In this document: positions 54,036 through 63,353 of the stretch, in pieces
Layout of the letters: each line of letters opens with the position of its first letter
How positions within the stretch are numbered: the first letter of the stretch is position 1
DNA from: CAJXII01 sp965242915
Lineage (GTDB): Bacteria; Campylobacterota; Campylobacteria; Campylobacterales; Arcobacteraceae
NCBI GenBank assembly: GCA_965242915.1
Contig: CBDETN010000027.1
Span: forward strand, 372,001 to 436,000
Direction: 5' to 3'
DNA length: 64,000 nt
The notes under the pieces: generated by a model
The model's database searches: none
What the model was told of the DNA's origin: nothing
Seen by the model: the letters and a program-made list of their open reading frames with translations, nothing else
Made by a program: the position numbers and the translations under genes

Positions 54036-56432
54036 CTATTTTTTAGCTGCACTTTTTTTCGTAGTTGTTTTTTTGTCCTCATTCTTGCGGGATTTCATGG
54101 TTGCAGCTTTTTTTGCCGGTGTTTTCTTTACAGTACCTTTTCTGCCTCTTGAAGTTGGTTGATTTTTAATTATATCTTTTACCTCTTCAAGGCTTAAAGC
54201 TTTAATATCTTGCTCATCAAGTCCTTTGGGTAATTTAAAATTCTTTTTACCCTCTTTAATATAAGGTCCGTATCTTCCTATTAAAAGTTGAATTTTAGCT
54301 TCAGGAAAATCTTTCAAAAGTGCTTTTGCTTTTGCTTCTCTTATCTCTTTTACCACCTCTAATGCTCTTTGTAAATCAACTGTATATGGATTGTCAATTT
54401 TTAAACTGAAATATTCAGATTTGATTTGAATATAAGGACCAAATCTTCCAATATTTACTTTGACATCATCACCATTTTCATCGCAACCTAAAACTTTTGG
54501 AAGTTGAAGTAATACAAGAGCTTCTTCTGAAGTAATTCTATCCACACTTTGATCTTTTGCCAAAGATGCAAATTTAGGTTTTATCTCTTTACCGTTTTCA
54601 TCAACATCATCTTTATGCCCAAGTTGTACAAATGCTCCGTATTTACCAGTACTTGCATATATATTTTTACCAGTTTTTGGATCAATTCCAAGCTCTCTTG
54701 CTTCTGCAAATTTTGCCCGTGGTGCATTTTCCTCTTTATCTTTAACATTTTTTACAAAATCTCCATAGAATTCTTGCATAACAGTTTGCCACGCAATCTT
54801 TCCCTCTGCTATATCATCAAACTCTTCTTCGATATGTGCAGTAAATCCTAAGTTTACAATATCAGGAAAATGCTCAACTAAAAAGTCATTTACCACTTCA
54901 CCAATAGGTGCAGGAGCTAATTTTTTATCTTCAGTTTTAATCACATAATCTCTTTGCTGTATAGTTGAAATTGTTGGAGCATAGGTTGATGGTCGTCCAA
55001 TCCCTTCTGCTTCAAGTTTTTTTACAAGACTGGCTTCTGTGTATCTTGCAGGTGGTTTTGTAAAATTTTGTTCAGTTTCTAGATTTTCTAATTCTAAAAC
55101 AGTATCTTTTTTAATATTTGGCAAAAACTTTTCAGTGTTGTCTAATGCAGCCTCAGGGTCATCACTTCCCTCAGTATAAGCTTTCATAAATCCGGCAAAT
55201 ACTATTTTAGTACCTTTTGCCTGAAACTCATACTCCTCCTTTTTACCTGCAGTAATTTTGTAAGTTGTATTTGCTACAACTGCCTGTGCCATTTGAGTAG
55301 CGATAGTTCTTTTCCAAATTAAACTATAAAGTCTATATTGTGAGTGGTCAAGATATGGTTGGACATCACTTGGTTTTAGATGTAAATTAACTGGACGAAT
55401 CGCTTCATGGGCTTCTTGAGCACCTTTTGCTTTGGATTTGTAAGCACGAGCTTTACTTAAAGAATATTCTTTTCCATACTCTTTAATGATAACTTCTTTA
55501 GCCATATCAGTTGCAGTTTTTGATAAATTCACACTATCTGTTCTCATATAAGTGATTAAGCCACCGATATGGTCAGGAATATTTATTCCACCTTCATAAA
55601 GCTGCTGAGCTACTATCATAGTTTGTTTTACACCAAAACCGGCTTTTCTACTTGCTTCTTGTTGTAAAGTTGAAGTGGTATATGGAGGTGCAGGATTTCT
55701 TTTGCTCTCTTTTTCTTCAATATTTTCTAATAAATATTTTCCGGCTTCACAAGAAGTTTTAATAATTGCAGCTTCTTTTTCATTTTTAACTTTTGTAACT
55801 TTTCCATTTATTTTTGCTAATTCTGCTCTAAAGTTTGGATTTTGGAAATCTAATTTAATTTTCCAAAATTCTTCTGGATTAAATGCTTTTATCTCTCGCT
55901 CTTTTTCAACGATAATTCGTACTGCAACACTTTGTACCCGTCCGGCGCTAAGTCCATATCTGACTTTTTTCCAAAGAAGAGGAGATAATTTATAACCAAC
56001 TGCTCTATCTAAAATTCTTCTGGCTTGTTGAGCATCTACAAGATTTTGATCTACCTCTCTTGGATTTTCCAATGCTTCTAAAATAGCACCTTTGGTAATC
56101 TCATGAAAAACTATTCTTTTAATTGGATTCTTTTCAATTTTTAGTGCCGGGATCAAATGCCAGGCAATAGCTTCTCCCTCTCTATCCTCATCGGCTGCCA
56201 GATAGATAACCGTATCTTTTTTAATTTGTTTTTTTAAATCTGCTATTACTTTTGTTTTATCTCTTGAAATCTGATATTTAGGTTTGAAATTATCTTCAGG
56301 GTCAAATCCTAATGAAGATTTTGGTAAATCCCTAACATGACCCATAGAAGCCATAACAGTATAATCAGAACCTAAAAATTTTGATATTGTTCTTGCTTTT
56401 GCAGGTGATTCGACGATAACTAAATTTTTCAC
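54036..56432 (-). CDS. topA: DNA topoisomerase I
   Basis: 798 residues. The Toprim part begins NLVIVESPAKARTISKFLG and contains AADEDREGEAIAWHL; the nucleophilic Tyr is in GLITYMRTDSVNLS. C-terminal topoisomerase repeats (GKYGAFVQLG, GRFGPYIQIK, GRYGPYIKEGKK) replace zinc fingers, and the chain ends in a Lys/Ala-rich tail. It relaxes negative supercoils behind RNA polymerase. Confidence 0.95.
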   Translation of the reverse strand: MKNLVIVESPAKARTISKFLGSDYTVMASMGHVRDLPKSSLGFDPEDNFKPKYQISRDKTKVIADLKKQIKKDTVIYLAADEDREGEAIAWHLIPALKIEKNPIKRIVFHEITKGAILEALENPREVDQNLVDAQQARRILDRAVGYKLSPLLWKKVRYGLSAGRVQSVAVRIIVEKEREIKAFNPEEFWKIKLDFQNPNFRAELAKINGKVTKVKNEKEAAIIKTSCEAGKYLLENIEEKESKRNPAPPYTTSTLQQEASRKAGFGVKQTMIVAQQLYEGGINIPDHIGGLITYMRTDSVNLSKTATDMAKEVIIKEYGKEYSLSKARAYKSKAKGAQEAHEAIRPVNLHLKPSDVQPYLDHSQYRLYSLIWKRTIATQMAQAVVANTTYKITAGKKEEYEFQAKGTKIVFAGFMKAYTEGSDDPEAALDNTEKFLPNIKKDTVLELENLETEQNFTKPPARYTEASLVKKLEAEGIGRPSTYAPTISTIQQRDYVIKTEDKKLAPAPIGEVVNDFLVEHFPDIVNLGFTAHIEEEFDDIAEGKIAWQTVMQEFYGDFVKNVKDKEENAPRAKFAEARELGIDPKTGKNIYASTGKYGAFVQLGHKDDVDENGKEIKPKFASLAKDQSVDRITSEEALVLLQLPKVLGCDENGDDVKVNIGRFGPYIQIKSEYFSLKIDNPYTVDLQRALEVVKEIREAKAKALLKDFPEAKIQLLIGRYGPYIKEGKKNFKLPKGLDEQDIKALSLEEVKDIIKNQPTSRGRKGTVKKTPAKKAATMKSRKNEDKKTTTKKSAAKK

Positions 56433-56620
56433 ATTTAATCCTTATTATATAGATTAGGTTGTTTTTTGAACGAAATAGTATCATAAAAAAATTTAATTTG
56501 CTTTAAGTGAACTAATTTTTATATTTTTTAAAACTTTATATTAATAATAAAAATTAAGTAATTCGTATTATAAAAGATAATTTAGATAAACTTTCTACAA
56601 TTAAATTTTAAGGTATGCTT

Positions 56621-57787
56621 ATGACGCAGGAATATACGAGGTATGAAGATATAGATCAAGATCAACTTCAAAAAGATATTGATGAGATTAAAGAAACAAT
56701 AGGTGATCCAACACAGGAAGATTTTGATCATTTATTAAAATTAGAGTTATGGGGTAGAAGTGCTACTTTTGGTGGATTTTTTCTTATTTTTGTAATTGCT
56801 GGATTTGAAATATCAGCTGGTTTTAGTGGTTTATGGTTTTGGGTTTTATCTGTTATATCTGCTATTTTAATAGGTGTTGGAAATGTAGCAAGATGGGCTG
56901 ATGTTACTCATCCTATTTTACATGGTGCTTACGATAAAGTACCGGGTATTCCTTATAGATATACAAAAAAAGGTTATGCCGCCGGATGGAGAAGATATAT
57001 TGATTGGTTAGATTGGATTACACCTGATGCTTGGATGTTTGAACATAATATTATGCACCATTATCATTTAGGTGAATTCGATGACCCAGATAATGTTGAG
57101 AAAAATATGTTATGGCTTCAAAAGAAAAAAATACCAATATTTTTTAAATATGCTTTTGTATACATTTTTGCAGCATTTTGGAAGCTTGTATATTATGCTC
57201 CTAATACATTAAGAATATTAGAAAATAAAGATAGAAGAAAAAATAAAGAACCCCAAACTTTGGAATATGAGATAAGTCCATTTAAACCAAATGGATTTTT
57301 ATTATGGAGAGATTATATTTTACCTTATGGTATTGTTAATTTTGCAGTGTTGCCATTTTTATTTTTTCCTTTAGGTATGGAAGCAATTTGGACTGCTTTT
57401 ACAATTATAGTTATGGCTGAATTATATGCAAATTTTCATTCATTTGCTGTAATTACTCCAAATCATTCAGCTGATGATATTTATCAATTCAGCACTCCTC
57501 ATAAAACTCAAGGTGAGTACTATTTAAGACAAATTATGGGAAGTGTAAATTATACCACTGGAAATGATTTTATCGACTTTTGTCATGGATTTTTAAATTA
57601 TCAAGTGGAACATCATCTTTTCCCAGATAAAACACATTTCTTTTATCAAAAAAGTCAACCTATTGTAAAAGATATTTGTAAAAAACATAATTTAGAATAT
57701 AGACAAGAAAATGTATTTAAAAGATTTCTTATGACAGTTGAATTAATGGCAGGTAAAACTAAGGTTTTAAGAGTAGAGGGAGTTTAA
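56621..57787 (+). CDS. Membrane fatty-acid desaturase-type protein
   Basis: The second ATG is used because AAGG lies 7 bases upstream; the first leaves almost no spacing. 388 residues with four hydrophobic helices and the three His boxes of the desaturase superfamily: HPILHGAYD, HNIMHHYHLGE and QVEHHLFPD. Acyl-lipid desaturation adjusts membrane fluidity; hydroxylase or other di-iron oxidation is also possible. It is monocistronic. Confidence 0.85.
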   Translation: MTQEYTRYEDIDQDQLQKDIDEIKETIGDPTQEDFDHLLKLELWGRSATFGGFFLIFVIAGFEISAGFSGLWFWVLSVISAILIGVGNVARWADVTHPILHGAYDKVPGIPYRYTKKGYAAGWRRYIDWLDWITPDAWMFEHNIMHHYHLGEFDDPDNVEKNMLWLQKKKIPIFFKYAFVYIFAAFWKLVYYAPNTLRILENKDRRKNKEPQTLEYEISPFKPNGFLLWRDYILPYGIVNFAVLPFLFFPLGMEAIWTAFTIIVMAELYANFHSFAVITPNHSADDIYQFSTPHKTQGEYYLRQIMGSVNYTTGNDFIDFCHGFLNYQVEHHLFPDKTHFFYQKSQPIVKDICKKHNLEYRQENVFKRFLMTVELMAGKTKVLRVEGV

Positions 57788-57847
57788 ATTCATTTTTTAC
57801 TAAAATTAGTTATAATGGCTGAATATTTAAAATAATAGGATATAAAA

Positions 57848-59788
57848 TTGTCAGAACAATTATTACAAAAACAAGCTGATACGATTAGATTTTTATCGGC
57901 TGATATGGTACAACAAGCAAATAGCGGACATCCGGGTGCTCCGATGGGTATGGCGGATATTGTTACAGTTTTAAGCAAACACTTAAAACTTGACCCAAAA
58001 AATCAAAGCTGGTTAAATAGAGACAGATTGGTTTTTAGCGGCGGTCATGCCTCTTCAATGGTTTATTCACTTCTTCATCTTTGGGGATTTGATGTAACTA
58101 TTGAAGATTTAAAGCAATTTAGACAAACAGGAAGTAGAACACCCGGGCATCCGGAATATAAACACACAGATGGTGTAGAGATTACAACAGGACCGCTTGG
58201 GCAAGGTGTTGCCAATGCTGTTGGTTTTTCAATGGCAAGTCAGTATGCTAAGTATTGTTTGAACTCTGAAACTGCTGAGGTTATCGATCATCATGTTTAT
58301 TGTTTTTGTGGTGACGGCGATATGCAAGAGGGGATTTCTTATGAAGCTTGTGCAACTGCCGGACATCAAAAACTTTCAAATTTAACTATTATATATGATT
58401 CAAATGATATTACAATAGAAGGTGATATCAGTATTGCTTGGAGTGAAGATGTAGCAAAGAGATTTGAAGCTATTAACTTTGATGTAATTACAATTGATGG
58501 TCATGACTTTGCTGCGATTGATGAAGCTTTAACAAATAGCAGAAATAGTGATAAACCAACTTTAATCATAGCAAGAACTGCGATTGGAAAAGGTGCTGCT
58601 ACAATGGAAGGAAGCCATAAAACTCACGGAAGCCCTTTAGGTGATGAAGAGTTAAGTGCTTCAAAAACTAAAGCAGGATTTAATCCTGATGAATTTTTTG
58701 TGGTAAGTGATGAGGTTAAAAATACTTTTGACAAAACTGAATCTGGAGAACTGTTAAGTAAAGCTTGGAATAAATTAGTTAAAAAAGATTTACCTTTAAG
58801 TGAACAAAATGAAACTTTAAATGCTTTATTAAATCCTGATTATTCAAAAGTACAATATCCTGATTTTAGCGAAGTTAGTGATATAGCAACTAGAGATTCA
58901 AATCATAAAATTTTAAATGCAATTGCAAAAGCTGTTCCATCTTTTATTGGTGGAAGTGCAGATTTAGCACCTTCAAATAAAACTGAACTTTTAGGCCTTG
59001 GAGATTTTCCAAGAGGTAGAAATATTCATTTTGGTATCAAAGAACACTCAATGGCTGCAATTGTAAATGCTATGAGTATTTATGGATTATTTAGAGTATT
59101 TAGTGCAACATTCTTTATCTTTAGTGATTATTTAAAACCGGCGGCAAGAGTTGCAGCTTTATCTAATATTCCTGCTCATTTTGTATGGACTCATGATAGT
59201 ATTGGAGTAGGGGAGGATGGTGCAACTCATCAACCTGTTGAGCAGTTAAGTCAATTTAGAGCATTACCAAATTTTTATACATTTAGACCGGCAGATGCAA
59301 CTGAAAATGTAAAATGTTGGGAAAAAGCCCTAACTATGAACAGCCCTACTGCATTTGTATGTTCAAGACAAAAATTAAAAACTTTAAAACCAGAAGTTGA
59401 ATATGGTGAAGTGGCTAATGGCGGGTATTTATTGACAAAAAGAGAAGATGCTACAGTTACACTTATGGCGTCAGGGAGTGAAGTTATGCTTTGTTTACAA
59501 ACTGCTTGTCATTTGGAAGGTGATTTTGGAATAAAATGTAATATAGTTTCAGTTCCTTGTTTTGATCTGCTTTGTGAACAAGATAAAAAATATATTGATA
59601 CTATTATTGACCCATCTACAACTGTAGTTGCAGTAGAAGCTGCTACAGCAATGGAATATTACAAGTTTGCAGATCATGTAATAGGTATGGAGGGGTTTGG
59701 AGAAAGTGGACCGGCTAATGAACTTTTTGAAAAATTTGGATTTACAATTGGTAAACTTAAAGCCAAGATTAAAGATTTAGTTGGTTAA
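57848..59788 (+). CDS. tkt: Transketolase
   Basis: 646 residues starting at TTG (MSEQLLQKQAD) with AGGA 7-8 bases upstream; no nearby ATG fits. The thiamine diphosphate motif is GDGDMQEGISYEAC...NDI, with HPEYKHTDG-like and KTHGSPLG substrate-binding His. The pyrimidine domain has GIKEHSMAAIVNAM and THDSIGVGEDGATHQP. It works in the non-oxidative pentose phosphate pathway. Confidence 0.95.
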   Translation: MSEQLLQKQADTIRFLSADMVQQANSGHPGAPMGMADIVTVLSKHLKLDPKNQSWLNRDRLVFSGGHASSMVYSLLHLWGFDVTIEDLKQFRQTGSRTPGHPEYKHTDGVEITTGPLGQGVANAVGFSMASQYAKYCLNSETAEVIDHHVYCFCGDGDMQEGISYEACATAGHQKLSNLTIIYDSNDITIEGDISIAWSEDVAKRFEAINFDVITIDGHDFAAIDEALTNSRNSDKPTLIIARTAIGKGAATMEGSHKTHGSPLGDEELSASKTKAGFNPDEFFVVSDEVKNTFDKTESGELLSKAWNKLVKKDLPLSEQNETLNALLNPDYSKVQYPDFSEVSDIATRDSNHKILNAIAKAVPSFIGGSADLAPSNKTELLGLGDFPRGRNIHFGIKEHSMAAIVNAMSIYGLFRVFSATFFIFSDYLKPAARVAALSNIPAHFVWTHDSIGVGEDGATHQPVEQLSQFRALPNFYTFRPADATENVKCWEKALTMNSPTAFVCSRQKLKTLKPEVEYGEVANGGYLLTKREDATVTLMASGSEVMLCLQTACHLEGDFGIKCNIVSVPCFDLLCEQDKKYIDTIIDPSTTVVAVEAATAMEYYKFADHVIGMEGFGESGPANELFEKFGFTIGKLKAKIKDLVG

Positions 59789-59793
59789 GTATT

Positions 59794-59922
59794 GTGGAAG
59801 ATATTAATAGTGCAGTATTTGGTGTTTCGGCCATTGCGTTATTAATTGGCATTATAGCTTATATATTGACACCGAATAAAAAAATAATAAAAAGGAAAAA
59901 AGATGGCAACAACAAATTTTAA
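59794..59922 (+). CDS. Small single-helix membrane protein (42 residues)
   Basis: GTG start 5 bases after the tkt stop; the stop overlaps the first codons of tpx. The product is MEDINSAVFGVSAIALLIGI, then IAYILTPNKK and a basic tail. One membrane helix followed by positive charges fits a small subunit of the CcoQ kind, but no family is assigned. It is easily missed because of its size and GTG start. Confidence 0.5.
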   Translation: MEDINSAVFGVSAIALLIGIIAYILTPNKKIIKRKKDGNNKF

Positions 59923-60412
59923 GGGAACAGAAGTTCAATTAAGTGGAAATGATTTAAGCGTGGGTGATATGGCACCTGTGGTAACTGCAGTTGGAACTAA
60001 TCTAAGTGATGTTGAGGTTGGAGGTGCTAAAGATCAAGTACAATTACTTATATCTGTACCGTCATTGGACACTGCAACTTGTGCGGCAGAAACACGAAGA
60101 TTTAATCTTGAAGTTGGTGCTTTGGATATTTGTATTACAACAGTTATCTCTATGGATTTACCTTTTGCATCATCTAAATTTTGTTCAACAGAAGGTATTG
60201 ATAATTTAACTGTAGTAAGTGATTTTGTTGAAAAAGACTTTGGAAAAGCTTATGGTGTACTTATGGCTGATAACAAACTAAAAGGTTTATTGGCAAGAAC
60301 AATTTATGTTGTGGATAGAAGTGGTGAAATTGTTTATAAACAAATTGTTCCAGAAGTTACAGATGAGCCAAATTATGATGAGGTTCTAGAAGCTATTAAA
60401 GATGCAAGATAG
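59903..60412 (+). CDS. tpx: Thiol peroxidase
   Basis: 169 residues of the atypical 2-Cys peroxiredoxin Tpx, with peroxidatic Cys60 in DTATCAAETRRFN and resolving Cys94 in SSKFCSTEG, plus RTIYVVDRSG near the end. It reduces peroxides using thioredoxin. AAGGAAAAA lies before the ATG. Confidence 0.93.
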   Translation: MATTNFKGTEVQLSGNDLSVGDMAPVVTAVGTNLSDVEVGGAKDQVQLLISVPSLDTATCAAETRRFNLEVGALDICITTVISMDLPFASSKFCSTEGIDNLTVVSDFVEKDFGKAYGVLMADNKLKGLLARTIYVVDRSGEIVYKQIVPEVTDEPNYDEVLEAIKDAR

Positions 60413-60425
60413 ATAATGAGTCGTT

Positions 60426-60480
60426 GAAAAATTGAGTGAAAAACAATAAAACACTTCAATTCTTCAGGTCTTTCTTTTTT
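60426..60480 (+). terminator. Probable terminator after tpx
   Basis: GAAAAATTGAGTG can pair with CACTTCAATTCTTC (12 of 13 positions plus a one-base bulge). The sequence then runs into CTTTCTTTTTT. Confidence 0.6.
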
Positions 60481-60536
60481 CTTACAAATATTAAACTAAA
60501 CTTAAAAATAGAAATTATTCAAAATAATTCAAAAAA

Positions 60537-60550
60537 TTGACATAACTCAA
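60537..60550. promoter_or_regulatory. FNR/CRP-family binding site upstream of the nor-nir operon
   Basis: TTGACATAACTCAA is a perfect TTGA-N6-TCAA dyad, the core recognised by FNR/DNR/NssR-type regulators. It lies 66 bases before the first ATG of the operon. Confidence 0.6.
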
Positions 60551-60615
60551 TTTTTTTTAGTCAAAAAAGAGATAAACTTTTATTAGTTCCGTATATTAAC
60601 ACAAAGGATTAAATT

Positions 60616-60951
60616 ATGATTATTTTAGATGCGCCGTTTTTGAATCTCCCAGAGATTCCACTAGATCAATTCTTACCGATATTCTTATCATCTTCCGCTG
60701 TTTTATTATTTGGACTTTTTTATGTGGCTATTTATACGCTTGTAAAAATGGGTTTTCTAAAAAATATCTATATGCCGTTTGCATATATTTTTTGGTGCCT
60801 GCAAACATATTGTATGTATTATGTGGCCAATGCCTTAGGCAATGACCCGTTTACTGTGAAGGCTTTAATGATGGCGATGTTTGGGTATTTATTACTTCCA
60901 CACCTTTGGTATCATTTAAATCAACGATCAGAAGAAAGATACGAACAATAA
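60616..60951 (+). CDS. Small membrane protein leading the nor operon
   Basis: 111 residues with three hydrophobic helices (LPIFLSSSAVLLFGLFYVAI, MPFAYIFWCLQTYCMYYVA, ALMMAMFGYLLLPHLWYHL). It has a His pair near the third helix end. AAAGGA lies before the ATG. It precedes norC by 16 bases in the same operon. The family is not recognised; assembly or stability of the NO reductase is a guess. Confidence 0.6.
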   Translation: MIILDAPFLNLPEIPLDQFLPIFLSSSAVLLFGLFYVAIYTLVKMGFLKNIYMPFAYIFWCLQTYCMYYVANALGNDPFTVKALMMAMFGYLLLPHLWYHLNQRSEERYEQ

Positions 60952-60967
60952 AATTAAAGGAGGAAAT

Positions 60968-61636
60968 ATGTCAAAAAGAACTGTTTCAGTATGGACAGAC
61001 AACCGATTCTGGGCTAGATCAGCCGGTTGGGTTACAGGTTTTGCGTCAGTATTACTAATTTGGCTTACATTTGACACATTAGGTCAAATTGCTATGGGTA
61101 ATGATGATGATCTTAAAAATGGTATAGCTAAAAGGGTTCCAGGACCTACGGTTATCAACTATAAGATCACTTATGAGATGAGTGAAAAAAGAGGTCACGA
61201 GGTGCCAGTAATTGGCGGTAAAGAGAAATTTTTTGGTAGAGATGATTACAGCGAGGAAGAAGCTGGTGCATTACTACATTTAGGAAAATTAGGAAGTCAA
61301 GCTAAGAACTGTATGAATTGTCATACATTACTTGGAAATGGTGCATACTATGCTCCAGATTTAACAAAAGCGTGGTTGGATCCTGCATGGGGACCAAATG
61401 GACCATACTTAGGAATGACAGGGAAAGATACAAAAGAGGAAGCTATGGCTGAATTTTTACAACATCCGTCACAATATCCTACACATGAAAGAATGATGCC
61501 AGATTTACAAATTACAGCTGAAGAAGCTAAAGGTTTAGTAGCATTCCTTAAACATATGAGTTCAATTGATACTAATGGTTTCCCTAGAAACTTTGGTAAA
61601 AAAGATTTAACTCTTAGACAGAAAAGGAGCAACTAA
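60968..61636 (+). CDS. norC: Nitric oxide reductase subunit C (cytochrome c)
   Basis: 222 residues: an N-terminal membrane anchor (WVTGFASVLLIWLTF) and a periplasmic c-type cytochrome with one haem site, CMNCH at about residue 115, and a Met in RMMPDL as a plausible sixth ligand. NorC passes electrons to the haem b3/FeB site of NorB. AGGAGG precedes the ATG; the stop shares one base with norB. Confidence 0.92.
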   Translation: MSKRTVSVWTDNRFWARSAGWVTGFASVLLIWLTFDTLGQIAMGNDDDLKNGIAKRVPGPTVINYKITYEMSEKRGHEVPVIGGKEKFFGRDDYSEEEAGALLHLGKLGSQAKNCMNCHTLLGNGAYYAPDLTKAWLDPAWGPNGPYLGMTGKDTKEEAMAEFLQHPSQYPTHERMMPDLQITAEEAKGLVAFLKHMSSIDTNGFPRNFGKKDLTLRQKRSN

Positions 61637-63057
61637 TGACAAATAGTTTAAAATGGGAAGGACAACAACTGGCAACTTGGTATTTTACAGTTGCAATGGT
61701 ATTGTTTGGAGCTCAATTACTTATGGGTCTAATTGCAGCAACACAGTATTTATATCCTAGTTTTCTTTTTGAAATCTTTGATTTTTCAACTGCAAGAATG
61801 GTTCATATCAATGCATTAGTTGTATGGATGGTTTACGCAATGGTTGGAGCTGCTTATTGGCTGCTTCCAGAAGAAACTGGTGTTGAAATTGTAGGGATTA
61901 AGATTGCTAAATTAGGATTTTGGGTTTTAACAGCTGCAGTTACTGTTGTTGTTTTAGTATATATTTTAGTTCAATACGGACCTGCAGATATGATGACAAT
62001 TTGGTTTATTGGTGAGGGTCGAGAATATATCGAAGCTCCAAGATGGGCTGATATTGGTATTGCTGTTGTTTTAGTTGGATTTTTAGCACATGTATTTTTA
62101 ACTGCAATGAAAGGTGAAAGAACTGGTATTGTTACTGTTCTTATGGCTGATATGATTGCACTTGTTGGTTTATATTTATGTGGTATGGGTTTTACTGACT
62201 CTATTTCTATGGACCAATTTTGGTGGTGGTGGGTAATCCATTTATGGGTTGAAGCTACATGGGAAGTTCTTGTTGGTGTATTTGCTGCTTTTGGTTTAAT
62301 TAAAATTCTTGGTGCAAACAGACAAGTTGTTGAGATGTGGTTATGGATTGAAGTAGCAATGCTGTTTGGATCTGGGATCTTAGGTATGGGACATCACTAT
62401 TTCTGGATTGGTACTCCTGAGTACTGGTGGGAAATTGGTGCTTTATTTAGTGCACTAGAGCCATTACCATTGGTTGCTATGTTTATTCATGTTACTTATG
62501 ACTGGGGTAAACAATCAGGTATTGCTAAAGAGGAAGGGAAAGGGAGAACTCCTATTGCTAATACTCCTGCTCTTGCTTGGTTCTTTGCAAATGCATTTGG
62601 TAACTTTTTAGGTGCTGGTGTATGGGGATTTTTCCACACATTACCGCAAGTAAATATTTATACTCACGGTACACAGTTTACTAGTGCACATGGTCACTTG
62701 GCATTCTTTGGTGCTTATGCGACTATCCTTATAGGTATATTCTATATAGCTGTACAAGGTACAAACGGTATTACAAGAATGAGAGCTACTTTTGATTCAA
62801 AAATGGCAATCGTACTTATTAACTTAGGTGTATTTGGTATGACTGTAGCACTTACAATCTCTGGTTATGGACAAGTACTAGTTGAGCGAGCAATGATGGG
62901 AGCTACTTGGGAAGCATTCTTTGTATCACAAGATGCACTTTGGTTTGTTCAAGGTCTAGGTTGGAGACTTGTAATGGGTCTAGTTACTTTAGTTGGTTTT
63001 ATTTACCTAGTGAAAGATTTACTTTCAACAGGTAAATATGCAATTCACGAAAGATAA
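61636..63057 (+). CDS. norB: Nitric oxide reductase subunit B
   Basis: 473 residues with about 12 helices of the cytochrome c-dependent NO reductase. Haem and FeB ligands are visible: His in ARMVHINALVVW, HLWVEATWEV, MGHHYFWIG and GHLAFFGAY, and the catalytic-site Glu residues in VEATWE. The length and lack of a quinol-oxidase extension match cNor rather than qNor. It reduces 2 NO to N2O. Confidence 0.95.
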   Translation: MTNSLKWEGQQLATWYFTVAMVLFGAQLLMGLIAATQYLYPSFLFEIFDFSTARMVHINALVVWMVYAMVGAAYWLLPEETGVEIVGIKIAKLGFWVLTAAVTVVVLVYILVQYGPADMMTIWFIGEGREYIEAPRWADIGIAVVLVGFLAHVFLTAMKGERTGIVTVLMADMIALVGLYLCGMGFTDSISMDQFWWWWVIHLWVEATWEVLVGVFAAFGLIKILGANRQVVEMWLWIEVAMLFGSGILGMGHHYFWIGTPEYWWEIGALFSALEPLPLVAMFIHVTYDWGKQSGIAKEEGKGRTPIANTPALAWFFANAFGNFLGAGVWGFFHTLPQVNIYTHGTQFTSAHGHLAFFGAYATILIGIFYIAVQGTNGITRMRATFDSKMAIVLINLGVFGMTVALTISGYGQVLVERAMMGATWEAFFVSQDALWFVQGLGWRLVMGLVTLVGFIYLVKDLLSTGKYAIHER

Positions 63058-63068
63058 GGAGATAAAAA

Positions 63069-63224
63069 ATGTTTGAACCATTTACAGATTTAGTTCCAAG
63101 TTTTTTTGGAGTGTTAAATCAATATCCGTTAGGATTAACAATTTTTCTTCACACTGTAATTATACTTCCAATGTTTTGGATTTATAAGCAAGAGAAAGAA
63201 AGATTAGAAAACGAAGCTGAGTAG
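63069..63224 (+). CDS. Small membrane protein between norB and nirS (51 residues)
   Basis: ATG start with AGGAG 8 bases upstream, 11 bases after the norB stop. The product is MFEPFTDLVPSFFGVLNQYP, then one helix (LTIFLHTVIILPMFWIY) and a charged tail. No family is recognised. The size suggests a structural or assembly subunit. Confidence 0.6.
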   Translation: MFEPFTDLVPSFFGVLNQYPLGLTIFLHTVIILPMFWIYKQEKERLENEAE

Positions 63225-63237
63225 ATATGTAGAGATA

Positions 63238-63262
63238 TGTAACACTTATCTTGAGTGTTACA
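63238..63262. terminator. Hairpin after the small gene following norB
   Basis: GTAACACT pairs with AGTGTTAC around a TATCTTG-type loop, followed by TCTTTAA. It could attenuate transcription before nirS. Confidence 0.5.
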
Positions 63263-63274
63263 CTCTTTAAGGAA

Positions 63275-63313
63275 ACTTACTATTTTTTAAGATAATCTTA
63301 AAAAATAGTAAGT
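63275..63313. repeat. 39-base near-perfect palindrome upstream of nirS
   Basis: ACTTACTATTTTTTAAGAT, a single A, then its exact complement. The 19-bp stem has essentially no loop. It lies about 40 bases before the nirS start and may be a transcript-stabilising or processing hairpin or a regulator site. Confidence 0.75.
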
Positions 63314-63353
63314 TAGAATTTTATTAAGTTTAACTTTAAAAAAAGGAAGAAAT

